Below, one piece after another: positions 12,801-25,151 of a stretch of 64,000 nt of DNA. The notes beneath the pieces were generated by a model. That model searched no databases. It saw only the letters and a list, made by a program, of their open reading frames with translations, and had not been told where the DNA came from. Source of the stretch: Aphrocallistes beatrix (lineage: Eukaryota; Porifera; Hexactinellida; Sceptrulophora; Aphrocallistidae); contig OY725506.1 in the NCBI GenBank assembly GCA_963281255.1, forward strand, positions 1,531,001-1,595,000, given 5' to 3'. The position numbers and the translations under genes were made by a program. Position 1 is the first letter of the stretch, and each line of letters starts with the position of its first letter.

Positions 12801-15800
12801 CCCGAGATGAAGCACTGGCAGGGCCCGGCTATCTACTGTTACAACAACGCCACATTCTCTGACGAGGATTTCAAGAACATCACTCGACTAGCTGCTCGAT
12901 CTAAAATGGAAGACCAAGCCACCATCGGAACATACGGGATCGGATTCAACACTGTCTACCACCTAACCGACCTTCCAAGCTTCGTTAGTAGAAGATTTCT
13001 CACTTTCTTTGATCCGCACGTTTCTTACTTGGAAGGTCTGATCCACCACGACAGCCCAGGAATGCAGATAGACTTCGTGGATGAATGGGAAAACCTGAGG
13101 GATTTCCAGGATCAATTCTCGGTGTATAACGGAATTTTCGGTTGCAGTCTCAACACCAATAGCGAGTACACTGGCACTCTGTTCAGGCTGCCTCTTCGGA
13201 CTTCCAACGTTAAGAGCATGATATCTTCGAAGTACTACACTCCACAGACTTCTCTCCGAGATCTCCACACGGAGTTGTTGAAGATAGCTAATAACTTGAT
13301 ACTCTTCCTGCAGAGCATCCAATCAATCGAGGTGTACGAGAGAACTGGACGAGATCAGAACTTAACTCTGACGTACAGAGTAACAAAACATTCTCCACAT
13401 TCCAGATTCCTCTCTGTCAATAAGTCACATTTCGATGATCTGTTGGCAGGCGAGAGGTGTGATCCTGTCACTGAGGTTTCAACCGTGAGAATAACCGCGT
13501 TATCTCCTCCGGAGTCCGAGAGACCTGCTGAGGAGGTAATTCTCTCCTACTCGTCTGGAACTCAGCTCAGCTTCAATCTGGTAGAGAGGATAAGGAGATC
13601 TCACGGGGTGTGTACTCTTCCTGTCTGTGCGGTTGCTGTCCCGAAGAGTCTGCTTACCATTCCAGCGGAAGAGTTCTCTCGCTCCCACTGCCACATGTTC
13701 TGCTACCTCCCCCTCCCCTGTCTCTCCCCGCACCCAATGCACATAAACGGGAGTTTCCAGCTGCAGCAGTCCCGCCGCGCGCTCCACTGCACTGCCGACG
13801 GCAGCATCAGGACGGAATGGAACCAGACACTCATCAATGACGCTCTTCCCACTGCTCTGGTCAACCTGCTGCTGTCCCTCACTCAGCTGTTCTCTGCAGG
13901 AGATACCGCTGCTCTCACAGATCTAGACTTGGAGAGGTACTATTCCTTCTGGCCTGAATCCAATCGGGGAGATATCTTGTGGCGAGATTATTCCTCTATG
14001 ATTGCGAGGCAAATCATAAATAGCGATTCTCGGGTACTGTACTCTAGCAAGCATCCGAGGAGATGGGTTGCCTTCGGAGAGGCATCGATCTTCATCACTG
14101 ATCCGAAAGTCTACACTCTTGATGAAGAGTTCACTGACATTCTCTTCGACTTCGCTGCATCCGAACAGATATACTTCATTACTATTCCTACTCGATTCAA
14201 GCAGCATGATGTGGTTGCATATCTTCTGAACTCTTTCAATGTGTCAAGAACTTATTCCATAGCTAGAGCTTGCAGAGAGATACTATTCCGTCACCTTAGT
14301 GCCCTGATGGTCTACTACTCCACCACTGTTAAGCTTATTCTATCCAATCTGTTGCGCGTGCTCAAGTACGAGTCTAGCCTCTGGGAACTCCTGACTACAG
14401 AGGCATGCATTCCGTGCGGCGAGGAAGCCTACCTATTTCGAGCCATTCCCGAGGTAGTGAGTCCATTCTGTGTACTCGCAGAGGTATTCTATCCTGAAGA
14501 CAAGCGGGTACCAACCATCTCATTTTGCGACCTTTTTGATAAAGAGGCCTCCCCTGAAACTTTCCAAGTTCTTGTCTCGCTCGGTGTAATACTATTAGAA
14601 CTGCCTTTAGGTCTGTTAGTTGATAGATGCAACAAGACACAGGAGTTAGAAGTTGAGTTAGCCTGCAAGCATGCTAGCCATCTCCTTGACTATATCAACA
14701 GCATGAGATCTTGTGAGCTTGAGACCACTGAGGTTAGGAGCGGATTACTGGAAATTCCGTTCATTCCTGTGTATCAGGACACTGTATATGATTGTATTTG
14801 TCCTGAAGCCAGGTGTGTGTTCTCTTCTCCCTCCAACTGCTGTCTGTTCGACAGGAGACACCTCTCACCACAGTTCAAAGCTGTTACGAGAGAAACCAAC
14901 TCTCTTCTCCACGCAATGTCCTTGCTGGCCATATCTGCTAACCAGGTTCCACTCCACGCTGCATTGGAATCGATTTTTCTAATACAAAAGAGCTTAGACA
15001 GCCTGATTGGAATCGAAAATACTGACATAACACGAGTTCTTAGGACTATTTACTTGTACCTGGCTGATGGTTGCTTCTCACGGGAAATTAATGATAATTT
15101 GTGTGAAGAAAACAGAAATATTGTGCTCACTGGTCTGGCAGATAAGAATTGGATCCTCCATGAGTCATGCCGCAGGTTTTATCCAGTCACTCAGACCGTC
15201 CTTACCACTGAATACCGTCACTTCAATAGCCAGTATCTAAACTGTTTTTCATTCACTCAATTATTGTATGAGAGAAACTTCAAACAGTTTGTTGGACTGT
15301 TGCAGATTCCAGAGAGAGTAACTCCTGATATGGCAATCCAGATTATTTTGTTAATGAAGGAGAATTTCATTGATGATTCATTGCCGAATAATGAGCATTG
15401 CGATGAGAGCGGTTTCGTAATCCTGTTAATCAACTCTGTGTTGAAATTTGCAGAAGTTTCAAGATACAACGGCAAGATTTACCTTCTGACCGAATCTAGT
15501 AAACTTCAGTTAGCCTCAAGTTTGTATCAGAACGACACTCCGTGGATAGATTATTCAGATGAAGTCAGCGCTACCCTGGTCCACCACGATATAACATTGT
15601 ACTCATCGCATAGACTAGGTGCTCAGAGCAAGCGCGATACTTACTATGACATAGAGTTGATGCAAGAAGATGCAGACATACCCACCGAAGGATTTGGCCA
15701 ATATCAACCCATTTCCAACCGCATTGATAATCTCCTGAGAGAGTTCCCCTATGACGTCACCATCTTCAAAGAGCTCATCCAGAACGCTGAGGATGCCAAG

Positions 15801-18800
15801 GCGACTGAATTGGCCTTCGTTCTGGACCGCCGAGTGCATGGAGAGCAGTCCTTGTGTCTGTCTGCCAAGTACCAGAAACGGTGGAAGGAACTCCAGCGGG
15901 TTCCTTCTCTCCTCGTCTACAACAACCGAGCATTCACGGAGGAGGACCTGCAAGGCATCCAGGCCGTCGGCATCGGAGGAAAGCAAGGAAAGAAGACGAT
16001 CGGACGATTCGGATTGGGATTCAATTCTGTCTTTCATTTGACACGATCTCCCTGTCTGCTCACCTGCTCGGAAGACGGATCTAGTTCCAACTTCTGCGTA
16101 TTCGATCCTTACCTGGAACACCTCAGCCTGCCGCAGGGGTCATTGCCAGGGATTAAACTCAAACTTAATTCTCTCAATCTTAAGCGGTTCGAAGACCAGT
16201 TTACACCTTATTTTATGACACCCATTTTCAGGGACAATCACGAATATATGAACAATCTTAGAGATAGACGCTCTTATTCTGTGTTTAGACTGCCTCTGAA
16301 CATACGCAGAGACGACCAGGAGAATGTTAGGGAAAATGTGCAGAGAGTTCGAGGTTTGCTACTTGACTTGATCAATGAAGCTCCGAGACTTCTGCCCTTT
16401 ATTTCTCATCTAAAAAATATCTTCATTTTTGAGATCAAATCTGATGGAACTACCATACGTCATGGAATTGTATTTTCTGAAATTACTTCCTGTATTAATT
16501 CTGGCATTGTACGGCCAATATGTGGAGAAAGTAATTCGATACAAATATCTACAAAAAAGGTTTCGGTTACTAAGCCTCTCCTGGTACACTCTAATCCCGG
16601 CCTGGTTGCTGATAGTAGCAATGAAGTTGAGTGGTTAATCTACCATTTCGAAGGAGACGTGAATTTACTATTTGATGAGTCTAAGATGCTGCAAGAATAC
16701 GTGAGCGTGTATGAGAAAGAGAAATTGCGTTTATTTTCAAGTATCGCGATTGAAACTGTTTCTACGCACTTCCCTGATCCGACCCAGAAGAAATATCTCT
16801 ACTGCCATCTCCCCTTCGGGAACTCCCTAGACTTCCCAGTCCACATCAACTGCCCCTTCATCCTGGACCCCCACCGCCGCTACGTCAGTTACCAGGACGA
16901 AGTGACTGGGAGCTCTTCCTGGGACAATGTTTGGCATTCTGAAATAGTGAGGCAGGTGCTGACTCCTCTCTACTTCCAGCTGTTGCTAGACTTAGGTCCT
17001 GGCGGGGAGAGACATTCTGACCTGGAAGATGCCAGTTATTTTAATTGGTACTACTCTCTGTTTCCTGTCATTCACAAAACAGACCACGGTTCGAATAGTA
17101 TGGAGTTCCTTCAGTCGTTGGGTAGGGAAGTTTTAAAATTGATCTATCATATGAATTCGCCCATTCTCTTAGCAGATAACCTGAACACATCTCATACGCC
17201 CACCTGGTACCCTATCCATGGATCTGAGTCTGGGATTTTCAAAAAGAAACAGAAGTTATTCACAGATGAATGTGCGTCTATTATTGTCCTATTACACTAC
17301 CCTCTTACTTGTGCACCTTTAAGCATTGCTAAGTCATTCGAGGCCTGCAACAAAGATATGAGCATACTCAGCTGTAAGTATGTGTCACCACTAGACGTCC
17401 TAAACTACTTAAATAAGAACAGAAACAGACTTGCTAAGGAAAAATTTAATTTTCCTTGCTTATTAGAAAACTGTGTTCTTACATTCTTTCAACTGAATAT
17501 AATCTTACAGTTCATCTTAGAGCATTATACTGTTTCTAAAGCCAAGGAGCAGATGCATTATATACCATTGAAGGTTGACTACAGTTGTAACCTCAGGATA
17601 TTCGATCACTGTAACAATTCTACTTTCACTAAGAAGTATGCCAGCCTCCTCCCACACCTCAGTGAGCTCTTCCTGTGCGAGAAATACGACGAAGGTCTCG
17701 TCAAGTCTTTGAGAGAGTATGGTTACGCTGAAGACCTTAGTGTCCGCTTTTTGGCCAGCAATCTACAAGTTAATGAATTTGTTTCTCCAGAATTCTTTTT
17801 GCTATTTTGGAGTTTTATTCTCGATAAAGCTCGTGATAGCAAAACTATCTTCAATCTTTTCGGCCAATTCCTTCTAGCCCCGGTTCAATATGGCAGACTA
17901 AATCCAGATCATCCCCCGACATTTTTACCCATCAGCTGCCTGAAGAAGATCGCTACCCTGGATATCAGCCCGCAAATGAAAGATATTCTTTACCAACTGG
18001 AGTGTCCCTTTCTACACTTGACACCCTTTCAGATGGCAAATCCTCCAAGTAATGTTGCCCACATATCTATGATCGAGGATCTACTCAAATCACTCTCAAT
18101 CACCTCCATTGATGCCAATGCAATTCTCCAATGTGTGGCATTGTGTAGCAACGTCAATGTGCGGCTGTCAGAGGGTGACGCGGAGGTTTTGAGGAATCTT
18201 TTTCCAAATATTTCTTACAAAGATATGACTAAACAACTTTGGCGGACCCTCGCATGCATAAGAATGTTTGTGGCACACTGCGGACCGAATGAGTTCGAAC
18301 TTGTTTCGCTAAACGATTCCAAGATTTGTCTTGTCAGTGAAAGTTTTCCTCTTTCCAACGATTTGACTAACAGACTCGTTCAGGTGTTCAAACTAATTAT
18401 CCTTTCTAGCAGATCAGAACACCACAACCCAGTTAAACTGATCGGGAGTATTTGTAAATATGCAAAACTTAATTTCATGGATGTGGAAATGCTGGTCAAT
18501 TCTTACATCTTGCATTCTGAGATTCTGCCTCAGCTTAGCTTTGATACACAGAAAGAGTTGATCTTGTTCTTCTTCAATAATTTTGATGAAAGACGTGAGT
18601 GGTTCACTAATTTAAAAACTTTAAAATTTATCAACACACCACAGGGCTTGTTTAAGCCTTCTGATCTCTACTGCTCAACTGTCCCTTTACACGGTAGATA
18701 TAAGAAAGAATGCTTGCTGCCGGAATGCTGGAATGAAACCAACTCGCTCTATCAAATGATAAAGAAGTTAGGATTAAATCTGAAAAATTCTCTAGCAATT

Positions 18801-20348
18801 ATACTCCAATCTGCCAAAGACGTAGCTAGCCATATCCAGGACACTACTCTTCCTAATTTAGCCATTTCAGCTCTTATAGAGTACATCAATTGCCATTATG
18901 AAGGAAAACCAGATGAGAATCGTTTATTGGAACAATTGGCTTCCATTCCTTTCTTGCCATTATTCAATGTCCGCACTTTGATCAGAACTGAGGAAGATTC
19001 CGGACGTGAGTGGAGGCTGGGTTGTTTCTGTGAGGCTCAGCTCTACACACATTACGATTACTGCTGTACGGCTTGCTCCATGTTTGATCCGATCGTCTAT
19101 TTCAACACCGCTGGAGACAAGTTAGATAAAGTGATGAGTATATTGCGTCTCAAAGCTCAGCCTGAAATCAGAGATGTGAAGGTGCATTTAGATAATCTAT
19201 TGAGTTGCTTCAAAACATTTTCTCATGAAGAGATCACGATCTACTTGGAGAAGCTCTTCATGGGGACTTACAAGTATCTCCAAGAGTGTCCTGATCCGCT
19301 CACTGAGTTTATGGATGGGGAATGTATTCTCTATCAGTGTAAGTTGTACCGTCCAGAGAATTTCGTGATGGAATGGAAGTCGAGTCTCCACCCATATCTC
19401 TTTCAGTGTCCAACCGAGCTAGCTCCTTACAAACAGTTTCTTTCCAAACTAGGCGTATCTCTAAAGCCGACCTATAAACACTTTAAGAAAGTCCTCATGT
19501 ATATGCGTGCAGAAAACGATAGCGACCTGCTGAAGCCAGTTGATCAGAGTCTACTCTGTATCCTAGCGAAGAATGCCTTTGCGTACATGATGGAAGAGCT
19601 GCATTCTGTGGAGAGAGAGGGAGTAGAGTTAGAAGGGATGCTATTGCTTACTGATAAACACAAATTCATTAGTTACGACTGTCCGGACCTCTTTTATGCT
19701 GATGATACCCAGTTACTCAACTGGGTGTCAGAAGTGTGCCCGGATATTCACATTCTCGCACCTCTCTCACGTAATAAGTTAGGCACTTTCGAGCCTCCTC
19801 CTTGCCTTAACATCAAATTTCTTTCACGTATATTTAAGCAAGAGGTATGCTACAGGGATAATATATTAATTGAAGATGAGAGAGCTCAATGCTTTCAAAC
19901 TCGTTTGAGATCTCCACTAGTTTACCGTGCTCTAAAGAGGATATACTACCATCAAACTAGTACTGATCTTAGCAATGTCATTATGCAGGATGGAGCTCGT
20001 GTCAGAGACATGATTGAGAGACTTCGCATCATAGCTGTGAGGAGTATCGACATGACAATATCAGATTCCAGAGCTCAACTCGGAGCTCCCTTAAACCATC
20101 CTAACAATCTCAATTGCATTTGTTTCCTTAACAAGTCGGAGTCTAGCATCATAATCAACACAAATCCAAACTACCGAGACCAGCTCCCATTGGAGATTGC
20201 GTACGAGCTAAACGAGTACTTCGGGAATATATTCCAAGCAAATCTGATCCATCTCTTGATCTGTCTCGTCTACTCCAGTGGCGATGTTCCCCGTGCTCTG
20301 AACAAATTCAAGATCATACCGCTGCCTTCTGAGCTAGAGCAGGATTAA
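3834..20348 (+). CDS. SACS: Giant sacsin-like protein with four HSP90-type ATPase repeats
   Basis: The model joins 3834-3852, 3984-4013, 4399-4487, 4867-5125 and 5872-20348, all GT-AG introns with matching phase, to give about 4957 residues. Sacsin is a very large co-chaperone-like protein tied to cytoskeleton and mitochondrial quality control. Four copies of an HSP90-like nucleotide-binding domain are visible, near residues 14-250, 1400-1640, 2393-2630 and 3408-3650. Each has the N-box with Glu, Asn and Asp (EIVQNADDA, EMLQNADDA, ELTQNADDA, ELIQNAEDA) and a glycine-rich box (GRFGLGFVSVYHLT, GRFGLGFCTVYHLT, GTYGIGFNTVYHLT, GRFGLGFNSVFHLT). The first domain is split by introns; everything after its glycine box sits in one 14.5-kb exon. 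Human sacsin has three such supra-repeats plus ubiquitin-like, J and HEPN domains. I see no J-domain HPD motif or obvious HEPN region at this C-terminus. The ATG at 3834 is the first that stays in phase through the small exons; an upstream exon is possible. Confidence 0.88.
4200..4236. repeat. Solo transposon-end-like sequence in sacsin-like intron 2
   Basis: The stretch with GATTATTCAGGGAAATACGA closely resembles the right end of the element at 22261-22859 (CTTATTCAGGGAAAGACGGT). It looks like a solitary or decayed terminus of the same family. No partner end was found nearby. Confidence 0.35.
5259..5724. mobile_element. Tc1-type MITE in sacsin-like intron 4
   Basis: This 466-bp element begins CACTGCCTGAACAAAAGTAT and ends with its reverse complement. 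The inverted arms are about 130 bp long and nearly perfect. A TA dinucleotide flanks both ends (5257-5258 and 5725-5726), the target duplication of Tc1/mariner elements. It carries no transposase, so it would depend on one supplied elsewhere. It lies wholly inside the 746-bp intron 5126-5871. Confidence 0.85.
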
Positions 20349-20985
20349 TATTTATGCATAATTATAATTAGGAATTTTTTTATACCATTTTAAACATTTC
20401 AGTTTTGCATAGCATTAATGTATATTTTGGTAATATTATGCAAATGTAGTTCAAAAGCTCTGATAAGAACATAGATAAATTGTTATTAATAACTTGTCTG
20501 CGATAAAAGTCCGTAGTTTGAATTGAATAATTCACACAATATTTCGTATATCCAATAATTGTCATCTATATGAAATGATGCTGGATACACTGAAAGATTG
20601 GGAGATTTGTCCTTACTGTTCCGGGATGGATACTGCATTCTTAATGCTCTTGTCTTAAATGTCATAAGTGAAGCGATAATTTTAAAACAAAATAGCAATG
20701 TAGAAGTATTTAATAGTAATTTCACAAAATAGCATCCGGTATTATGATTAAAATTTTCCTTGTCTAGTATATATAGTGAGGACTTTGAATATGATATTTT
20801 TTACCAGTACCTCTTCTATTATTTAATGAAGTTTGTAAGTTAAGAGTTAGTTTCAATGTCTGCTAGTGTAAACCATTACAGGCGTGGTCAATATTTGATG
20901 ATGTGTAATGAGGCTTGCTTTAATTAATTAGATGCTGATGTGTATTTACGTAGACAATATCTTACAAGTAGTTTATGCTCTGTCT
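20349..20985. other. Convergent intergenic region
   Basis: About 640 bases of AT-rich DNA separate the 3' ends of the sacsin-like gene (plus) and the Maf-like gene (minus). It should contain both 3' untranslated regions. I see no repeat or coding frame here. Confidence 0.5.
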
Positions 20986-21306
20986 CTAATGTAATTTTGA
21001 CGCTCCGAATTCAATTAGGAGTTTTATTTCTCTTTCAAGATTGTTCTTTTCAAATATCAATGAATTTCTTTCTTTTTCTAAATCATTAATCTCCTTGATT
21101 GTTTTTGATCGACTCTTTTTCGAGTAAATCCTCGATTTCAGTTTCCTTCTCTCTAGCTTTATCAGATCTAGTTCATGCAGTAAGTTCAGATTTGACAATT
21201 TCCTGAGTATTTCTTTGAAAGACATTTTAAGAACTTGCTCTTCTGTTAGGTAGTCAACGTAGAGAGGCTTCTTCTCTTCCTCAACATTGTAAGATTCTTG
21301 TTGCAT
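20986..21306 (-). CDS. Small Maf-like bZIP transcription factor (divergent)
   Basis: The frame from the ATG at 21306-21304 encodes 106 residues, shorter than typical small Maf proteins (about 150). The order matches the Maf family. First comes an extended homology region (TEEQVLKMSFKEILRKL, compare the family LSDxxLVxMSVRELNxxL pattern). Next is a basic region (RRKLKSRIYSKKSRSK, compare RRTLKNRGYAxxCRxKR). A short leucine-zipper-like coiled coil ends near the C-terminus. Maf proteins dimerise and bind MARE elements, partnering with CNC factors such as Nrf2. Here the basic-region Asn, which contacts DNA bases, is Ser, and the CR pair is SR, so binding may be altered. There is no activation domain, as in small Mafs. 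The frame is open a few codons further upstream, so an additional 5' exon cannot be excluded. Confidence 0.68.
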   Translation of the reverse strand: MQQESYNVEEEKKPLYVDYLTEEQVLKMSFKEILRKLSNLNLLHELDLIKLERRKLKSRIYSKKSRSKTIKEINDLEKERNSLIFEKNNLEREIKLLIEFGASKLH

Positions 21307-23347
21307 TCTTCTTTCTCTCAACTCTGCTAGATGTTCTCAGTTCATTTTCTACGATTTTTTTTAATTTAAATACAGTATTTGTTGTCAACGTGGAGAGTAT
21401 AAGTTCAAATTTCCCTCGATAAAAATACGAGGAGTTAATTTTCCATTTCAAATGTATAATCTCCAAACCTCACATGGGTTGAGTATATATTAACTGGGTT
21501 GAGCAGCGTGTGCTATTCCATTCGTTTTTTTTCATTACTCCATTTATTTTCTATGCTAAGGTTTGAACTAAATAATTATGAATAGTAGGAGAAAGGAAAA
21601 GATAACTCCATTCCCTGGGGAAATCATTGCGTGGAGTTTAGTCTAGTAAGATTACATAATTTTGTAATAACCGCAACTCATAGGTTCTCCTTAATTTCAC
21701 ATTTTTTCCCCAAAAATTGAAATATTTAATTTTTGTCATCGTTTGTATTTCAATGAGTAATGCTCGAAATAGACTTGGGTCACTTAATTTATTGAATTCC
21801 TTGGAGGATCAGCTTCTAATTGTATAAACTTTCTCTTGGACTTAAGCCCTTTCAAGGGGTTAAGTTTAAGTCCTGACTCTTTTTGAAAAAGGACTTAAAT
21901 CCAAGTCCAACCTCCTTAGAATAGAATTAAGTCAGATTTAAGCCATTTACACAAGAAAAGGCTTGAAATGGCCTTTTGGTTTATTCAAATTGTCAATTAA
22001 TTTTAATTTTAAATCTCAAAAACCGATAATGCAGCTATAGAACATCAACCAGAGGAGTTGAAATTTCACTTTATTTATTTATATAGGTAATCATGGAATG
22101 TTCACAACTTCCCATTATACTAAGTACAAAGTGACAATAGTCTCACTCTTCCAAGTAAGAAAATCATATTCATAGCCAAAAGCACTATCTAAGCACATTA
22201 TTTGATCTCATTGATACCATTAAAGACAGCTTTTTAGTATTAGATACACTATACATCTGAATACCGTCATTCCTGAATAAGCGCCCCGGGGTTTGTTTTT
22301 TCGTGCTCAAAACCCCCTTGATCTCAACAATTTAAAGCACTGTATCGGTTGAAAAACAGTCGCATTTAGAAGAGATAAACGATTTCCAATCTCATTATTA
22401 TCACTAAGAGATGTTGCTACATCATGAACAAAGTTCATAGATTTGACCATTTTCATGAACTTTGGCATGAACTCTTGACTTGTGATATGAATATGGACGA
22501 ACTTACCTTTTAGCATTAACTTGGCATGAATTTTTTGTTTTTGACATAAACATGGCAAGAACTTTTTACTTTTGGCATGAACATGGCAAAATACTACTTT
22601 GATTAAACATGAACATGGCATGAACTTGACATGAACATTTGAGTTTTGGCAAGAACTTGGTAAGAACATTTAATGCTGTATGGCATGAACTTGGCATGTA
22701 CATTTGAAGGTATGTGGCATGAACATGCTATAAGCAGTTCATCTAGCAACACTGCTAAGAGTGTTCATAAATACAACTAGCCCTAACAGGATGGTTTGCC
22801 TATCTAAAATGTTCGCATCTTATCTAAACCTCAGGCGCTTATTCAGGGAAAGACGGTATACACAAAAATGAAAGTGATAACTATTGTAAAAGGAGAAATA
22901 ATGTAAATTTTCCTTCCACAATGTAAAATAGAGATAAATGATGCAATAATGACATTATAACATTATGTTGTTGGAGATGTATTGCCGTTAAGTTTAAAGG
23001 TAAGCAAATTCATGAGTTATTAAAATGTAGATATTTATATTTTCCGCTTTATGCTACAAAACTGTTTTTTATCGCAGCAGTCGAAGTCGTTTTTTTGTCC
23101 AATTGTTTTCATAGCCTAAGAAATAAAAAAACTCTTGTAACGGAGTACTAAACCAATAAAAAAATGTTTACAGATGCCTAGCGAAAAGAGAAGACATCAA
23201 AAAACGACTTCTACTGTGCATGGTATGTTCTAATGTAGTAGATTGCAGTTTTTGCACTTCCAAAATTACAATAGACAATTCGCTTTGACTAGAGTTTAAA
23301 ATATAAAATTTGAAATTTTTGTACGTAGCTGCGACTATACATGTATG
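21307..23347. other. Intergenic region, repeats only
   Basis: About 2 kb without a gene. It includes a patch near 21830-21950 with repeated direct and inverted GGACTTAA/TTAAGTCC words, and the tandem-containing element at 22261-22859. Open frames in the latter are products of the repeat. Confidence 0.5.
22261..22859. mobile_element. Inverted-repeat element filled with a degenerate tandem array
   Basis: The ends are inverted copies: ATACCGTCATTCCTGAATAA on the left and its near reverse complement on the right, both followed inward by a GCGCC block. The interior (about 22430-22730) is a degenerate tandem array of units built on GGCATGAACTTGGCATGAAC and close variants. A non-autonomous DNA element that has captured or grown a minisatellite fits best. 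Confidence 0.55.
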
Positions 23348-23493
23348 TACGAGGGGTTTGAGCCTTTGAGCCTAACAGTTAAAATCTACGTATATTGCGA
23401 GATTTGCGACTATTCGCTGTAATAGTTCAAAATAGCCCCCGTTAGGTTGTGACAAAAGTTGGAGTCCTGATTCTTCGATAAATTGCCTTTTTT

Positions 23494-23571
23494 CTGTCTT
23501 TTTTAAAGCAGTAGTACCACCTGAACGTTTCACCAAACGTTCAGGTGGTACTACTGCTTTAAAAAAGACAG
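23494..23571. repeat. Perfect 78-bp palindrome, 37-bp arms and 4-bp loop
   Basis: The arm 23494-23530 and the arm 23535-23571 are exact reverse complements, separated by CACC. The palindrome sits inside the decayed mariner and duplicates a piece of its coding sequence in inverted form. Confidence 0.9.
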
Positions 23572-24159
23572 TTAAAAAGATTAAGAAGAAAATGGCATTC
23601 ATCTGGTTCTTGGTGAATTGGGTTCTCCGAACTTTTGTGGGAGGACCATAACCTTCCTCGCACCATTGCCGTTTTGTTGCATAATTTGTGGGTCATAATG
23701 GTAGATTCCTGTTTCATCCCTGGTACTATTATCTTAGCAACATCTCCGGATCTCCCATGATCAAACCTTTTCAGCATTTCCTTGCACCAATTCACTTCGG
23801 CTTTTTTCTTCTGTGGATGTAGCTAATGAGGTATCCTCTGCACATAGAAGTATCCAGGAGTGTAGTGAAGGGGAGCGGCATTCCCTCACTAATTTTCAAA
23901 GAGATAGCGTGTTTAACATTTTCCTTGATGAATTGGTACAGTATATTTTCAATGATTGTAAATTCTCTCTATTTTCTTAAGTTGCCATATTATTTCGCAA
24001 TACTACGTAGGAGTGTCGATTGCAAAACCTTTTGTGGCAAGATTTCTAGACATGTTCATGTCCTACTAACATTTTGGCGTCAAATACTATTTTACAGGCG
24101 CTCCCCCACTTTCATTTTGAGGACTGCACCACTGGTAGTATCTGAAAGGAGGTATTAAA

Positions 24160-24590
24160 TCGTCACACCGCATGATCAATTGCACATTGCGCACGATTGG
24201 TTGGACTAAGTCCATTGCGCATGCGCAATCGTCACATTGCGCATGACCAATTGACCCATTGCGCATGATCTATCATCACTTTGCACATAATATGCAAAAA
24301 TCACTTAAAATATTTCTATATATGCAAAACTATTCCAAAAATTAATGTCGCTAAATCCACCACATTGCATTGAATTCTTAGCGCAAAAAAGCCTCATTTC
24401 GGCTCATTCTTTGATCCAATCTCCAACTAAAACGCCTCGGACCGAGCAGAGGATCCTATCAATCGGACCTAAAAGCCTCCATTCGTCACCATTGGGATTG
24501 TATTCCTCCCTAATGTGGCAATTGATCATGCGCGCAATGTGCAATTGATCATGCGCAATGTGACGATTGCGCATGCTCAATGGACTTTTT
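24160..24590. mobile_element. Non-autonomous inverted-repeat element nested in the mariner relic
   Basis: Both ends are inverted copies composed of repeated words such as ATTGCGCATGATCAATTG and CGTCACATTGCGC. It splits the mariner transposase frame, so it arrived after the mariner. About 430 bp, no coding capacity. The sub-repeats within each arm are themselves tandem. Confidence 0.6.
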
Positions 24591-25151
24591 AATATATGCT
24601 GAAGGGAGTCATGCAAGATGGAGGCACTTCCCCGGGTGATTTGTGCAATTCGTTCTGAATCCGTTCCCAGGTCATGTTTGGGTCTGCAATTACCATGTCT
24701 TCAATAGATTTAATGTTCTGGGTGACGGCGGATGAGCCTGGTAGGTTGACTCTAGATTGAAATTGACACACTTGAACTCCCATACCACCTTTTCACTGTT
24801 GCCAACAAATCGATTTTGAGTACTCCTCGTAGAAGAGTTGTTGCACCTAACTCGACGAATTCAATACGCATATATGCTAATTACATCGGATTTTGTGATT
24901 TCATTATTTTGCTGATATAACTGGAAAACCATAAAAATATGATGCATAATAGGGCACAGGATTAGTAGCCTAATTTCCACATGAAATCGTTGGAATCGCC
25001 CGTATGGACGTACTTCTATATACACACATAGTGCATTACAACTGAGGAACTTTTGCCAAAATTATTTTTAATCTCAATAAACGTGATATTTTGATCCTTG
25101 ATTTCTAGCACATATCAATTATAATTGCAAACCGGCCTAAGAGGGATAGGG

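Larger units (their letters stand above)
23348..24831 (-). pseudogene. Decayed mariner transposon
   Basis: The left end reads TACGAGGGG and the right end CTCCTCGTA, like the intact mariner at 37093. Minus-strand fragments match mariner transposase. 24783-24589 resembles the second helix-turn-helix region (SSAVTQNIKSIEDMVIADP). 23795-23559 resembles the region around the first catalytic Asp (WCKEMLKRFDHGRSGDV), but the expected DE residues are replaced by MK. The reading frame is broken in several places. A second element (about 24160-24590) has inserted between the two halves, and a palindrome at 23494-23571 further damages the 3' part. It cannot encode an active enzyme. Confidence 0.75.

Noticed and set aside
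21281..21466. Minus-strand frame upstream of the Maf-like gene
   Set aside because: Different frame from the Maf protein, and no consensus splice arrangement makes the two join convincingly.
22307..22669. Minus-strand frame of 120 codons
   Set aside because: It is made of the GGCATGAACTT-type tandem units and has no protein character.
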